A DNA stretch of 64,000 bases from an uncultured Mediterranea sp. (GTDB lineage Bacteria > Bacteroidota > Bacteroidia > Bacteroidales > Bacteroidaceae): NCBI GenBank assembly GCA_945641355.1, contig CALZEQ010000004.1, positions 1-64,000 of the forward strand, in the 5' to 3' direction. The translations under genes were made by a program, and so were the position numbers. This document shows positions 1 to 7,541 of this stretch, piece after piece (positions within the stretch are counted from its first letter, which is position 1; every line of letters begins with the position of its first letter). The notes beneath the pieces were generated by a model. That model was not told where the DNA came from. It saw only the letters and a list, made by a program, of their open reading frames with translations, and searched no databases.

Positions 1-254
1 TTACAACATATTTTCTTTGCAGGTTGCCGCTATGGCGGTGTTCATATACCATATAGTATATATGCGTGCGCGCGAGGTGCGTACTTTTTCTTCAATTTAA
101 AATTAACAATTTAAAATTTAAAGTGGCACTATTGGCGGGGTGAGGGCGGAAAATATTCTGCCCCTACCTGCTGACAACGGGACGCGCCATGCCTGCAGAT
201 TGTAAAATATCTGGACAAACAAGAGGCGAAAAATATACAGCCAGGAGAGTGCTA

Positions 255-300
255 CATTCAGTCGTATCATGAAACACATTCAGTCGTATCATGAAATACA
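255..300 (+). repeat. tandem 21-base direct repeat
   Basis: The sequence ACATTCAGTCGTATCATGAA occurs twice in a row, followed by a degenerate third start (ACATTCAGAATACGAATGAA). There is no associated gene. It could be the remnant of an element end or a regulator site array. Confidence 0.4.
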
Positions 301-445
301 TTCAGAATACGAATGAATGTTGGGTATCCTAACTGCTTATTTACAATGAGTTACAAAAACGTTTTTTCGCGTTCGCAGCCAATTTTTCAATTTCAATAAT
401 TATTTACAGAACATGCAGAAAAAGTCCCTTATCCGCCGGCCTCAT

Positions 446-535
446 CGTAGGGGCAGACCTGTGCGTCTGCCCAACCCGCACGCAACGCGCCATCGCGAAC
501 GGAATTCAGGGCGGGCACACAGGTACGCCCCTACG
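446..535. repeat. inverted repeat of the GGGCAGAC type
   Basis: Arm 446-472 reads CGTAGGGGCAGACCTGTGCG and onward. Arm 509-535 is its near-perfect reverse complement. Each arm also contains a smaller inverted repeat (GGGCAGAC ... GTCTGCCC). Related sequence recurs at 43019-43070, and a looser relative (GCGGAA..TTC.GCCCCTACC) occurs near 145-175 and 48380-48405. It looks like a dispersed intergenic repeat; its function is unknown. Confidence 0.55.
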
Positions 536-800
536 TTTCCCCCACATTTCCCTTACCGTAGGAACAGGAAACGAACAGGATGCTAAGGGAATGGTAGGGA
601 GATATTTCATCTGGTTGAAGAAACACTGCCCTAAACAATACAATCCGACAAGACATAATGAAGAAACCGTGTTAAGCAATGCGATTTTCTGTATGAATTG
701 CATGATAAAATCCAAAATATCACTTATATTTGCTCTGTCTGTCGTAACCCGAAAGCCCGGATGGGATAGGTGGGTTCCAACCAAGTATATTTCATATATC

Positions 801-1301
801 ATGGGAAAACAAATCAAATTAATGGTTGGTGATATCACCAAGCTCAAAGTGGAGGCTATTGTTAATGCTGCTAACCGCTCTTTGTTGGGTGGGGGTGGCG
901 TAGATGGGGCTATTCATCGTGCTGCGGGTCGAGAATTACTGAAAGAATATGAGACTTTGGGAGGCTGTGAAACAGGACAAAGTAAGATAACAGGGGCGTA
1001 TAATTTGCCTTGCCAATATGTCATTCATACCGTAGGACCCATCTATTATCGTTATCATAAGGAAGAGGCAGCTGATTTGCTGGCTTCATGCTATCGCACT
1101 TCATTGGCCATTGCTCAAAAGAAAGGGATAAAAAGCATTGCTTTCCCATGCATTAGTTGTGGAGTGTATGGCTATCCAAAGATGGATGCGGCCAAGGTGG
1201 CTTTGGAGGCTATCAGAGAAAGTAACTATGAAGGAGCAGTCATTCTATGCTGTTTCTCTGAGGATGATGCGGACTATTACAGAAAATTCGGTGTGATGTA
1301 G
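801..1301 (+). CDS. macro domain protein, probable O-acetyl-ADP-ribose deacetylase
   Basis: The 166-residue product is a single macro domain of the YmdB/MacroD type, which binds ADP-ribose and usually hydrolyses O-acetyl-ADP-ribose or removes mono-ADP-ribose from proteins. The visible motifs are [17 protein letters not shown] at the N-terminus, the [14 protein letters not shown] substrate loop and the later SCGVYGYP loop, in family order and spacing. I chose the ATG at 801 because the domain begins exactly there, and the longer track ORF adds 70 residues unlike any macro protein. The length matches stand-alone bacterial macro domains. It is monocistronic, with a convergent YccF gene downstream. 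No regulatory clue is visible. Confidence 0.88.
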   Translation: MGKQIKLMVGDITKLKVEAIVNAANRSLLGGGGVDGAIHRAAGRELLKEYETLGGCETGQSKITGAYNLPCQYVIHTVGPIYYRYHKEEAADLLASCYRTSLAIAQKKGIKSIAFPCISCGVYGYPKMDAAKVALEAIRESNYEGAVILCCFSEDDADYYRKFGVM

Positions 1302-1325
1302 CAGGGGCGCGAAGGAGGCAACCGG

Positions 1326-1703
1326 CTACAGATGCAGTATCACATCTTTGCCGAAAGGAGCCAACGAGAGACCTGCCATCTTGAAGTGCTGGCGGGCAAA
1401 GGGGATACCGATGATGGTGACAAACAGCAGCACACCAAAGAAAAGATGCACCAGGCAGGCCCACAGACCGCCGAAAAGCAGCCACAGCAGGTTGAGCGGA
1501 ATGCGAATGCAACCGATGGGAGAATCGGTACTGCGCACCTCTGCCCCAAAAGGCCACAGACATAGCAAGCCAATCTTGAACGTCTGCAAGGCTACCGGTA
1601 TGCCGATAATGGTAACGGCCAGAGCCAGACTACCCGTAAAATACCCGATGGCGGCCTCCAGTCCGCCGAATACCCACCACAACAAATTTCCTAAAATCTT
1701 CAT
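1326..1703 (-). CDS. yccF: YccF domain-containing inner-membrane protein
   Basis: The 125-residue protein has the duplicated YccF (DUF307) arrangement. There are two copies of a membrane unit each containing a TIIGIP-like turn followed by F...G.LxLxPFG: VTIIGIPVALQTFKIGLLCLWPFG and VTIIGIPFARQHFKMAGLSLAPFG. The function of the family is not established. The start MKILGNLLWWVFGG at 1703 is preferred over the upstream ATG at 1748, because the family begins with this helix and a -7 box lies at 1768-1775. It is divergent from menA. Confidence 0.82.
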   Translation of the reverse strand: MKILGNLLWWVFGGLEAAIGYFTGSLALAVTIIGIPVALQTFKIGLLCLWPFGAEVRSTDSPIGCIRIPLNLLWLLFGGLWACLVHLFFGVLLFVTIIGIPFARQHFKMAGLSLAPFGKDVILHL

Positions 1704-1767
1704 CTCCGTATCTGTTTTGAACCGACCATACATCCGCCTGCCATGCATTGCAGCAGGCTTTTTGCTA

Positions 1768-1775
1768 CAAATCTA
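1768..1775 (-). promoter_or_regulatory. -7 box upstream of yccF
   Basis: On the minus strand this reads TAGATTTG, a match to the Bacteroides -7 consensus TAnnTTTG, about 65 bases before the preferred start. Confidence 0.45.
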
Positions 1776-1828
1776 TGCAAAAATATCCGTTTTTCACCCA
1801 ATTTATTAAGAAAATTAAGATTTTTCCG

Positions 1829-1836
1829 TAAGTTTG
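1829..1836 (+). promoter_or_regulatory. -7 box upstream of menA
   Basis: TAAGTTTG matches the Bacteroides TAnnTTTG consensus 24 bases before the menA start. The leader is therefore very short. Confidence 0.55.
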
Positions 1837-1860
1837 CAACAACCTTAATAAATAGATGAA

Positions 1861-2769
1861 ATGAACCACGTACGTACAAACTCGGGCAAGGCCTGGTTGC
1901 TGGCTGCCCGACCCAAAACTTTGACAGGCGCCATCACCCCTGTGCTGGTAGGTTGTGCCCTGGCCTATTCCGACGGACAACTTCAATGGACACCTGCCGT
2001 GCTGTGCCTCCTCTTTGCCTGCCTGATGCAGGTGGCAGCCAACTTTATCAACGACTTGTTTGATTTTCTGAAAGGGAGCGACCGCGAAGACCGGTTGGGA
2101 CCTGAGCGTGCCTGCGCACAAGGCTGGATTACCCCGCAAGCCATGAAGGGCGGCATTGCCATCGTCCTGACTGCTGCCGGGCTGACAGGTTGCAGCCTGC
2201 TCTATCACAGTTGGCACCACCTGCCCTACCAAGGATGGGAACTGGTTGTCATCGGGGTGGGGTGCATGGCTTTCGCCTTTCTGTATACCACCATGCTCTC
2301 GTACCAGGGATGGGGCGACCTGCTGGTGCTGGTATTCTTCGGACTGGTACCTGTATGCGGAACCTACTATGTGCAGGCGTACACGCTGACCCTCAACGTG
2401 CTGCTTGCCGCCGCAGCCTGTGGACTGGCCATCGATGCCCTATTGGTGGTGAACAACTACCGCGACCGCCAGCAAGATGCCATCAGCGGCAAACGTACGC
2501 TGATAGTACGCTATGGCGAGCCGTTCGGCCGCTACCTATACCTCGGCACAGGTGTAGCCGCCTGGGGCCTCACCCTAAGCCTTACCCTTACCGGCAAGCT
2601 CTCGCCGGGTGAAGCATGGGTCCCCACCGCCTACCTGCTGCTGCACGTCCTGACCTGGCGCAAGATGGTGCGCATACGGAGTGGCAAAGAACTGAATGCC
2701 ATCTTGGGCGAGACCTCACGCAACATGTTGTACTTCGGACTGCTGCTGAGTGCGATATTGGTAAGCTGA
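1861..2769 (+). CDS. menA: 1,4-dihydroxy-2-naphthoate polyprenyltransferase
   Basis: The 302-residue integral membrane protein belongs to the UbiA superfamily. It attaches the polyprenyl tail to 1,4-dihydroxy-2-naphthoate in menaquinone synthesis. The first Asp-rich motif is visible (NDLFDFLKGSDREDR, around residue 64), as is the second (NNYRDRQQDAISGKRT, around residue 200). The protein begins with the family signature WLLAARPKTLTGAITPVLVG and has about eight hydrophobic segments. The length matches MenA. An ATG one codon upstream (1858) is out of frame. The gene has its own promoter and no other menaquinone gene beside it, which is common in Bacteroides. Confidence 0.93.
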   Translation: MNHVRTNSGKAWLLAARPKTLTGAITPVLVGCALAYSDGQLQWTPAVLCLLFACLMQVAANFINDLFDFLKGSDREDRLGPERACAQGWITPQAMKGGIAIVLTAAGLTGCSLLYHSWHHLPYQGWELVVIGVGCMAFAFLYTTMLSYQGWGDLLVLVFFGLVPVCGTYYVQAYTLTLNVLLAAAACGLAIDALLVVNNYRDRQQDAISGKRTLIVRYGEPFGRYLYLGTGVAAWGLTLSLTLTGKLSPGEAWVPTAYLLLHVLTWRKMVRIRSGKELNAILGETSRNMLYFGLLLSAILVS

Positions 2770-2816
2770 GGCAGATAGTTTCAGAGGATTCGCTTGCACA
2801 GACGCACAAAATCCAC

Positions 2817-2824
2817 TATTTTTG
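2817..2824 (+). promoter_or_regulatory. -7 box upstream of the DivIC-like gene
   Basis: TATTTTTG fits TAnnTTTG and lies about 120 bases before the start at 2946. It is the only clear promoter in the 176-base gap after menA. Confidence 0.45.
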
Positions 2825-2945
2825 TGGCGAGAAGCGACAAGCGTCAGGAGCCTTCCTCCGATGCAGACGCAACGAATCAATAACTTAACTCAAGTTTCAG
2901 ATTTACATAAACAGGTAGAAATGAACAAGAATAATAGTATAGTAT

Positions 2946-3251
2946 ATGGATAAGCTTGCAACCTTATGGATGTTCGTCCGCCGGCAGAAATACTGGATAA
3001 CGGTGGGAGTGTTTGCCGTCATCATCGGATTTCTGGACGAGAACAGCATGTTGAAACGGCTGAAGTACACCCAAGAGGAACACCAGTTGCGTTCAGAGAT
3101 AGAGAAGTACCGCAAGGAGTACGAAGAGAACACCCGACGGCTGAAGGAGCTGATGGTGGACTCGGATGCCATTGAGCGCATTGCCCGCGAGAAGTATCTG
3201 ATGAAGAAACCCAACGAAGACATCTTCGTCTTCAAAGACGACGTAGAATGA
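2946..3251 (+). CDS. septum formation initiator family protein (DivIC/FtsB-like)
   Basis: The 101-residue single-pass membrane protein has a short cytoplasmic N-terminus, one transmembrane helix (about residues 16-31, YWITVGVFAVIIGFL) and a coiled coil from about 35 to 75 rich in E, K and R. It ends with AIERIAREKYLMKKPNEDIFVF, the conserved FtsB/DivIC C-terminal motif. Members join the FtsL-FtsQ divisome complex. The end overlaps the next gene by four bases (ATGA), so the two are translationally coupled. The symbol is left blank because DivIC and FtsB cannot be separated by eye. Confidence 0.88.
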   Translation: MDKLATLWMFVRRQKYWITVGVFAVIIGFLDENSMLKRLKYTQEEHQLRSEIEKYRKEYEENTRRLKELMVDSDAIERIAREKYLMKKPNEDIFVFKDDVE

Positions 3252-3592
3252 TGAAACGAGTGATACCCGCCCTCTTTATGGCCGGAGCGACCCTGCTCCT
3301 GATAGGTGCCGCCAGCTACATCACAGGCTGGACCCTGTCGCCCTACCTCTATACCATCGGTGCCACCATGGTGGCGCTGGCCCAAATCAACACCCCTACA
3401 GAAGGCACCTCGCCCACCCTGAAGCGGCTGCACCGGCAGCAGCTGTTCGGTGCCATCCTGCTGGTGCTGACAGGCTTCTTCATGCTCTTCACGCATGGCA
3501 ACGAATGGATCGTATCGCTGACCGTGGCCGCCATTCTGGAGCTGTATACAGCGATACGCATTCCGCAGGAAGAGCAGAAAGAGCAGGGATAA
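3248..3592 (+). CDS. small four-helix membrane protein, unknown function
   Basis: The 114-residue protein has about four transmembrane segments, including LFMAGATLLLIGAASYITG, LYTIGATMVALAQI, LFGAILLVLTGFFMLF and VSLTVAAILELYTAI. The charged tail IPQEEQKEQG is probably cytoplasmic. I recognise the type as a Bacteroidales membrane protein often found after the DivIC-like gene, but I know no function. The start overlaps the stop of the preceding gene (ATGA), which indicates co-expression with the divisome protein. Confidence 0.75.
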   Translation: MMKRVIPALFMAGATLLLIGAASYITGWTLSPYLYTIGATMVALAQINTPTEGTSPTLKRLHRQQLFGAILLVLTGFFMLFTHGNEWIVSLTVAAILELYTAIRIPQEEQKEQG

Positions 3593-3594
3593 GA

Positions 3595-3611
3595 GAGAGC
3601 CGGAGGCTCTC
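3595..3611. terminator. hairpin between convergent genes
   Basis: GAGAGCC-GGA-GGCTCTC forms a perfect 7-base stem that fills the 21-base gap between two converging stop codons. There is no T-tract, so terminator strength is uncertain. Confidence 0.4.
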
Positions 3612-3613
3612 CC

Positions 3614-4417
3614 CTATTCCGCTGCATCCTCCCTATCCACCACCACCTCGGCTGCCTCATCCAGCCTGATGTACAGTTGCGCCTTGTCCGACAGCGGCAT
3701 CCAGCGGACACGGCGGCACTCCCCCTTTGCTATCTGCACATTGTAGGCAGGAGCACTGGCAGAGAGATATTCCGTGTCGATGTGGAACGAGTCCGTCTTC
3801 ACGCGCCAGTTAGGTGTCTTGTCCAGATTGATGTGCAGACGCTGCGCTTCGCCGCTGTTCAGCGTCAGGCTATAGGTTTCTGCCTCCAACGCGCCGAAGC
3901 GGCATTGCTCCACCTGCACATGGCTGTTCACCTGCAGCGCAAGCGAGTCGCGCACCAGTCCGTTCAGACTGACTTGGATGCCGAACGACTCCGACTGGAT
4001 GCGGTCTACCGCCGACGGGATGCGCAGGCGCAGCGCAGGCAGCTGCAGCTGTTGCCGTCTGCCCCCCTTCACTTCTGCCAGAAGGGCATCCCAGTCGATG
4101 TCCAATGCAAGGCGCAGCGTGTCGCCCCTCACCTCCTGCCGCAGGTAGGGAGCCAGCTTGTCGGGCAGCTCCAGCACCGCCTCGTCGCCCTCGGCAGGCT
4201 CCACGCGCAGATGGAGGCGGTTGACCCAACGCGAGGGATTGCTGCGGACCAGCTGCACGACGCGGCCGGCGGGCAAGGTGAGCAATCTGGTCTCTCCCTC
4301 CAGGCAGCGTTCCCTTCCTACAGAATATCCCAGCGTAGAATAGTAGTAGACAAAGCCGCTGATAGCCACACAGCCGGCCAGCAGCATTCCCAATATGATA
4401 TAAGTAGTCCGTTTCAT
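3614..4417 (-). CDS. predicted lipoprotein-like protein of the ABC/GntR operon
   Basis: The 267-residue protein has an N-terminal hydrophobic segment with a possible lipobox (MLLAGC). Behind it are about 230 residues of predominantly beta character, with repeated short hydrophobic strands such as LRLALDIDW, LQLPALRLRIP and YSLTLNSGEAQRLHINL. This resembles the adhesin-like beta-helix (DUF2807-type) proteins that accompany such operons, but the match is only by general pattern. It is the last gene of the four-gene operon and overlaps the GntR stop by four bases, so it is translationally coupled. No catalytic motif is visible. Confidence 0.7.
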   Translation of the reverse strand: MKRTTYIILGMLLAGCVAISGFVYYYSTLGYSVGRERCLEGETRLLTLPAGRVVQLVRSNPSRWVNRLHLRVEPAEGDEAVLELPDKLAPYLRQEVRGDTLRLALDIDWDALLAEVKGGRRQQLQLPALRLRIPSAVDRIQSESFGIQVSLNGLVRDSLALQVNSHVQVEQCRFGALEAETYSLTLNSGEAQRLHINLDKTPNWRVKTDSFHIDTEYLSASAPAYNVQIAKGECRRVRWMPLSDKAQLYIRLDEAAEVVVDREDAAE

Positions 4418-4800
4418 TCGTTTTCCTCCTTTGTATGATGGTTTTGGATATAGGTACGATACATGTCGGCCAGCTCCTTGTCAGAGATGCCCAGCATATA
4501 AAGTTGCTTGAAGAGCGCAGCCGCCTCATCGTCCATGAAGTGCTGCTTGCGCAGCGAGAGAATCAGCCGGCGGGCTCCCCCGGCCACAAAGTAGCCGATG
4601 CCACGCTTGTTGTAGATGATGCCCTGGTTCTGCAGGTAGTCAAACGAGCGCATGGCCGTATTGGCGTTGACCTCCACCGTGGCGGCATATTCGCGTACCG
4701 AGGGGATGCGTTCCTCCTCGCGATAGCGCCCCAGCAGCACCTCATCGCAGATGCGGTCGGCTATCTGCAGATAGATGGGTTTGCTTTCCTTGAACTCCAT
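4414..4800 (-). CDS. GntR-family transcriptional regulator, YtrA type
   Basis: The 128-residue protein is a winged-helix GntR domain (KPIYLQIADRICDEVLLGRYREEERIPSVREYA, then VNANTAMRSFDYLQNQGIIYNKRGIGYFV) followed by only about 50 helical residues. It therefore lacks the large effector domains of FadR or HutC types, as is typical of the YtrA subfamily that controls neighbouring ABC transporters. It is the third gene of the operon, 3 bases after the permease and overlapping the next start. The palindrome at 6526-6549 has the YtrA operator form, so I infer autoregulation of the operon. Confidence 0.9.
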   Translation of the reverse strand: MEFKESKPIYLQIADRICDEVLLGRYREEERIPSVREYAATVEVNANTAMRSFDYLQNQGIIYNKRGIGYFVAGGARRLILSLRKQHFMDDEAAALFKQLYMLGISDKELADMYRTYIQNHHTKEENE

Positions 4801-4803
4801 AGG

Positions 4804-5661
4804 CTACCAGCGTTGAATGATTTCAGACTCCTTGAAGCGGAAATAGGCAAGTGTCCACAGGACACAGGCACCCAAGGCCAGCAGCAGGGTAGAGAGGCGC
4901 ACCGCCCCCTCCTCGTCCAGCCCGAAGGGGGCGTCCACGTGGCAGAATCCGTCGGGGATGAAGAGCTCGGCACTGCACGCGCCCACCCCCACAAAGAGCA
5001 TGGCCACCAGCACCAGCGCAGTGGTTGTCTTGAGGAAGGCGTTCTTGGGCCAGAGCGTGCTGCCCAGCACATAGAGCGACTGGCAGAAGAAGTAGAACGA
5101 GACCGCCAGACGGAACTTGCCGACCTCCTGGAAAACCGCCCAGTGGCGGGCATCTTCGCCCAGAACAATGTTGGGCGGCACGGGGGCAATCACCTCCCTC
5201 AGCTGGGGATGGACGGCCGAGAAGAAGAGCACCCGCGTCCAGTCGGCCAGCTTGAAGGCTATCAGATAGAGCAGCAGGAAGGCAAACGTATAGATAATCC
5301 ATCGGGTGATGAACTTCTCGAACGAGGTGGCAGGCGTCATCAGCAGATTGATGCGTCCCGTCTTGTTCCGCATACCCTCCATCACAAACGAGGAACTCAG
5401 CAGGCCGGAGAGCATCAGGCCAATGAGCGTGAAGATAACAACAATCTGCCATTGAGGGTCTTCCGTCAGGTAATCGGGCACCTCGTCGGCATAGCGGTCG
5501 TACTCATAGGCACCGTTCCAAAGGAAGAGTACCGTCAGGACATCATACAGTAGTACAAAGCGCATGGCGTTGGTCTTCCAGTTCTCCACCATCTCCTTGC
5601 GGCACAGATCCGTGAAGCGGTGGATGCTAAACAACGTATCAGACAGACTGTTTTTCATCAT
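4804..5661 (-). CDS. ABC transporter permease-like membrane protein
   Basis: The 285-residue protein has about six transmembrane segments (for example AMRFVLLYDVLTVLFLW, VIFTLIGLMLSGLLSSSF, IIYTFAFLLLYLIAFKLA, LLALGACVLWTLAYFRF). The segment MEGMRNKTGRINLLMTPATSFEKF, between the second and third helices, is the conserved cytoplasmic loop of Bacteroides ABC-2-type permeases. The start overlaps the ATPase stop (ATGA). The substrate is unknown; related operons are often linked to cell-envelope stress or peptide export. The length is normal for the group. Confidence 0.8.
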   Translation of the reverse strand: MMKNSLSDTLFSIHRFTDLCRKEMVENWKTNAMRFVLLYDVLTVLFLWNGAYEYDRYADEVPDYLTEDPQWQIVVIFTLIGLMLSGLLSSSFVMEGMRNKTGRINLLMTPATSFEKFITRWIIYTFAFLLLYLIAFKLADWTRVLFFSAVHPQLREVIAPVPPNIVLGEDARHWAVFQEVGKFRLAVSFYFFCQSLYVLGSTLWPKNAFLKTTTALVLVAMLFVGVGACSAELFIPDGFCHVDAPFGLDEEGAVRLSTLLLALGACVLWTLAYFRFKESEIIQRW

Positions 5662-6512
5662 TCTTCCTCCTCCTTTTTTGCGTGAAACAAGGCCGCCATA
5701 CGGTCGGGACAGGCCAGCGTGGCACCGAACAGCAGCTCCAGATTGAGCTCGGACTCCGCCTCCGAGTCGTTGGGCAGCATCATCAGATGGCCCTGCAGCG
5801 AGGGCAGCGTATAGACGGCCTCCCCGGCCAGCGCAGGGTCATCGCTCTCCACAAAGCGGAAGCGGCGGCAGATGTCGGCAGTAGAGGCATCGAGCAGCAC
5901 GCCGCGGTTGTCCATGACGATGACGTGGTCCAGAATGCGGTCGATGTCGCGCACCTGGTGGGTGGATATCAGGATGGTGCGGTCGTCGGACATGCCCGAG
6001 GCGATGAACCTGCGGAACTGGCTCTTGCTGGGGATGTCCAGTCCGTTGGTAGGCTCGTCCATCAGCAGCAGCGAGGTATGGGTAGCCAGTGCGAAGCACA
6101 TGAATACCTTCTTCTTCTGTCCCATGGAGAGGGCACCCAGATGGACGTCGATGTTCATGTCAAACAGGTGGAGGTAGGTCACCATATCCTCCTTGCTGAA
6201 GCGCGGATAGAAGGGGGCGTTCAGCTCGATGTAGCTCACCAGCGAGATGGCCGGCAGGTCGAACTCCTCGGGTACCAGAAACAGGTCGCACAGCGTCTGT
6301 GGCAGACGGCGGCGCACATCCACGCCCCGATAGAGCACCTGCCCGCGGGCAGGCACCAGCAGTCCGCTCATCAGATAGAGCAGCGTAGACTTGCCGGCTC
6401 CGTTCTTGCCCAGCAGGCCATACACCCGCCCCGGCTGCAACGAGAGCGAGAAACCGTCCAGCACCCGCTGCCTCCGATGATAGGCAAATGAAATCTCTTT
6501 TACTTGAATCAT
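5658..6512 (-). CDS. ABC transporter ATP-binding protein
   Basis: The 284-residue ATPase has Walker A GLLGKNGAGKST (about residues 33-44), a signature motif LSMGQKKKV, Walker B LLLMDEPTNGLD and the H-loop ISTHQ. The last 75 residues form a variable C-terminal extension. It is first in the operon ATPase-permease-GntR-lipoprotein. It would energise the adjacent permease as a homodimer at the inner membrane. The start at 6512 is 39 bases from the -7 box, and the operator at 6526-6549 lies directly upstream of it. Confidence 0.93.
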   Translation of the reverse strand: MIQVKEISFAYHRRQRVLDGFSLSLQPGRVYGLLGKNGAGKSTLLYLMSGLLVPARGQVLYRGVDVRRRLPQTLCDLFLVPEEFDLPAISLVSYIELNAPFYPRFSKEDMVTYLHLFDMNIDVHLGALSMGQKKKVFMCFALATHTSLLLMDEPTNGLDIPSKSQFRRFIASGMSDDRTILISTHQVRDIDRILDHVIVMDNRGVLLDASTADICRRFRFVESDDPALAGEAVYTLPSLQGHLMMLPNDSEAESELNLELLFGATLACPDRMAALFHAKKEEEE

Positions 6513-6525
6513 ATTCTATATTATT

Positions 6526-6549
6526 AGTGTATTAGTTCAATAGTACACT
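6526..6549 (-). promoter_or_regulatory. probable GntR (YtrA-type) operator
   Basis: On the minus strand the site reads AGTGTACTA-TTGAAC-TAATACACT. The 9-base arms match 8 of 9, close to the GTGTAnTAnnnnnnTAnTACAC form known for YtrA regulators. It lies just downstream of the -7 box, over the expected transcription start, where a bound repressor would block initiation. The GntR gene is in the same operon. Confidence 0.7.
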
Positions 6550-6550
6550 G

Positions 6551-6558
6551 CAAATATA
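6551..6558 (-). promoter_or_regulatory. -7 box of the ABC/GntR operon
   Basis: On the minus strand this reads TATATTTG, a perfect TAnnTTTG match 39 bases before the ATPase start and immediately next to the operator palindrome. Confidence 0.65.
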
Positions 6559-6624
6559 GAGTAAATTTTTGAGAGGAGCCTCCACAATGGCGGAAATAAT
6601 GCAGAAAGTTAACACTATTTAACA

Positions 6625-6930
6625 CTACTGCAGTCGGAACACGATGGGCAGCGTGTACTTCACGGAGACGGCCTTTCCGTTCTGACACCCTGGTTTCCAG
6701 CGCGGTAGTGAGAGCAGCACCCGCACGGCCTCCTTGTCCATCAGTATCTGTAGGATGTCCGTCTCCGGAATCTTTATCTCGGACACCGAGTCGGGCGTAC
6801 GCACCATCACCGGTTCCTTCTTCACGAAGGTGGAGGTCAACATGAAGAAGGTGAGCAACAGCACTGTCACATCGCTCATCGCCGTCATGTCGATGAACGT
6901 GCTTTTCTTCTTTATCTTTTCTCTTCCCAT
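6625..6930 (-). pseudogene. ExbD-TonB chimera left by an internal deletion
   Basis: The 101-residue reading frame joins two proteins. Residues 1 to about 67 are an ExbD N-terminus: a basic start, the MTAMSDVTVLLLTFFMLTST membrane helix and the beginning of the periplasmic part (SEIKIPETDILQIL). From about residue 68, AVRVLLSLPRWKPGCQNG and the ending VKYTLPIVFRLQ are the C-terminal signature of Bacteroides TonB. The rest of ExbD, probably a second ExbD, and most of TonB are missing, yet the frame is preserved. It lies 12 bases after a truncated ExbB. Family knowledge says a normal ExbD is about 135-200 residues and TonB over 200. Energy transduction is unlikely. Confidence 0.82.
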
Positions 6931-6942
6931 ACCCTTGCACGT

Positions 6943-7206
6943 TTAGGCGGACATCTGTCCGCTATGTTTGGCAGCAAACGTCTGCACGATGGAGAAACCT
7001 ATCTCGTCGAGGCTGTAGGTCAGCTTGTCTATCCGGTTGGTATAGTAGTTGTACGAAATGACCGCCAGCGCACCGGTCAGAATGCCGAATGCCGTATTGA
7101 TGAGCACCTCCGAGATGCCCTGCGACAGCGCCATCGAGTCGGCCGTACCGCCGGCCGATCGGATGCCCCGAAAGGCCCTCTTCTCTTTTTTCAGTTTAGT
7201 TCCCAT
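6943..7206 (-). pseudogene. truncated ExbB/TolQ/MotA proton channel
   Basis: The 87-residue frame matches only the C-terminal third of Bacteroides ExbB (SAGGTADSMALSQGISE, then NTAFGILTGALAVISYNYYTN and the tail DEIGFSIVQTFAA). Normal ExbB proteins are well over 200 residues with three helices. Here only one helix remains, behind a short basic start (MGTKLKKEKR) that may be the original N-terminus. It precedes the ExbD-TonB chimera, so the whole former energy-transduction operon seems collapsed. It is probably non-functional. Confidence 0.75.
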
Positions 7207-7338
7207 AACGATACGTTTAGTTGATACACAATTCAGTTTGTTATTTGCTTGCAGCTGCTTTTACCTTACGAACAACCTTCCCCCTCCAAATGTTCGGCAG
7301 AAGCGTCCTCCGGCACGCACCTCGCAGCGACCGGCGGC

Positions 7339-7389
7339 GCATCTCGGAAAAACTTTTTCATGCAAGCATGAAAGTTCTTCTCTCAATTT
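7339..7389 (+). repeat. promoter-associated direct repeat, copy 1
   Basis: The 51 bases from GCATCTCGGAAAAACTTTTT are identical to 7479-7529. The core is the palindrome TTTCATGC-AA-GCATGAAA. It is followed at 7390-7466 by a second repeat module ending in TTTTTTGCACTATCTTTA, which is related to 28638-28715. Confidence 0.75.
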
Positions 7390-7478
7390 TGATAAAAACC
7401 TCACGCTCGGAAGAACAAATAAATTTTCTCTTCGCTCGCTTACTCGGTTTTTTGCACTATCTTTAAATAAGATAGGCT

Positions 7479-7529
7479 GCATCTCGGAAAAACTTTTTCA
7501 TGCAAGCATGAAAGTTCTTCTCTCAATTT
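7479..7529 (+). repeat. promoter-associated direct repeat, copy 2
   Basis: An identical second copy, here directly followed by TTGCACTATCTTTG, which supplies the trpS -7 box. A diverged third copy precedes obgE (21011-21059), also ending in TTGCACTATCTTTG. Confidence 0.75.
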
Positions 7530-7533
7530 GCAC

Positions 7534-7541
7534 TATCTTTG
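7534..7541 (+). promoter_or_regulatory. -7 box upstream of trpS
   Basis: TATCTTTG fits TAnnTTTG, 67 bases before the trpS start and at the end of the repeat unit. Confidence 0.6.

Larger units (their letters stand above)
1..800. other. gene-poor stretch with short repeats
   Basis: I see no convincing gene here. The stretch holds AT-rich low-complexity sequence near 95-125, two copies of a 21-base direct repeat near 255-300, and a pair of long inverted arms at 446-472 and 509-535. The track ORF that starts at 591 only becomes protein-like from 801, so its first 70 codons are taken as non-coding leader. The ORF at 506-847 on the minus strand is a shadow. Confidence 0.6.

Noticed and set aside
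591-800. 70-residue N-terminal extension of the macro protein
   Set aside because: The macro domain begins exactly at the ATG at 801 and the extension resembles no domain.
7261-7482. 73-residue ORF between exbB remnant and trpS
   Set aside because: It is composed mostly of the non-coding repeat modules on the wrong strand.
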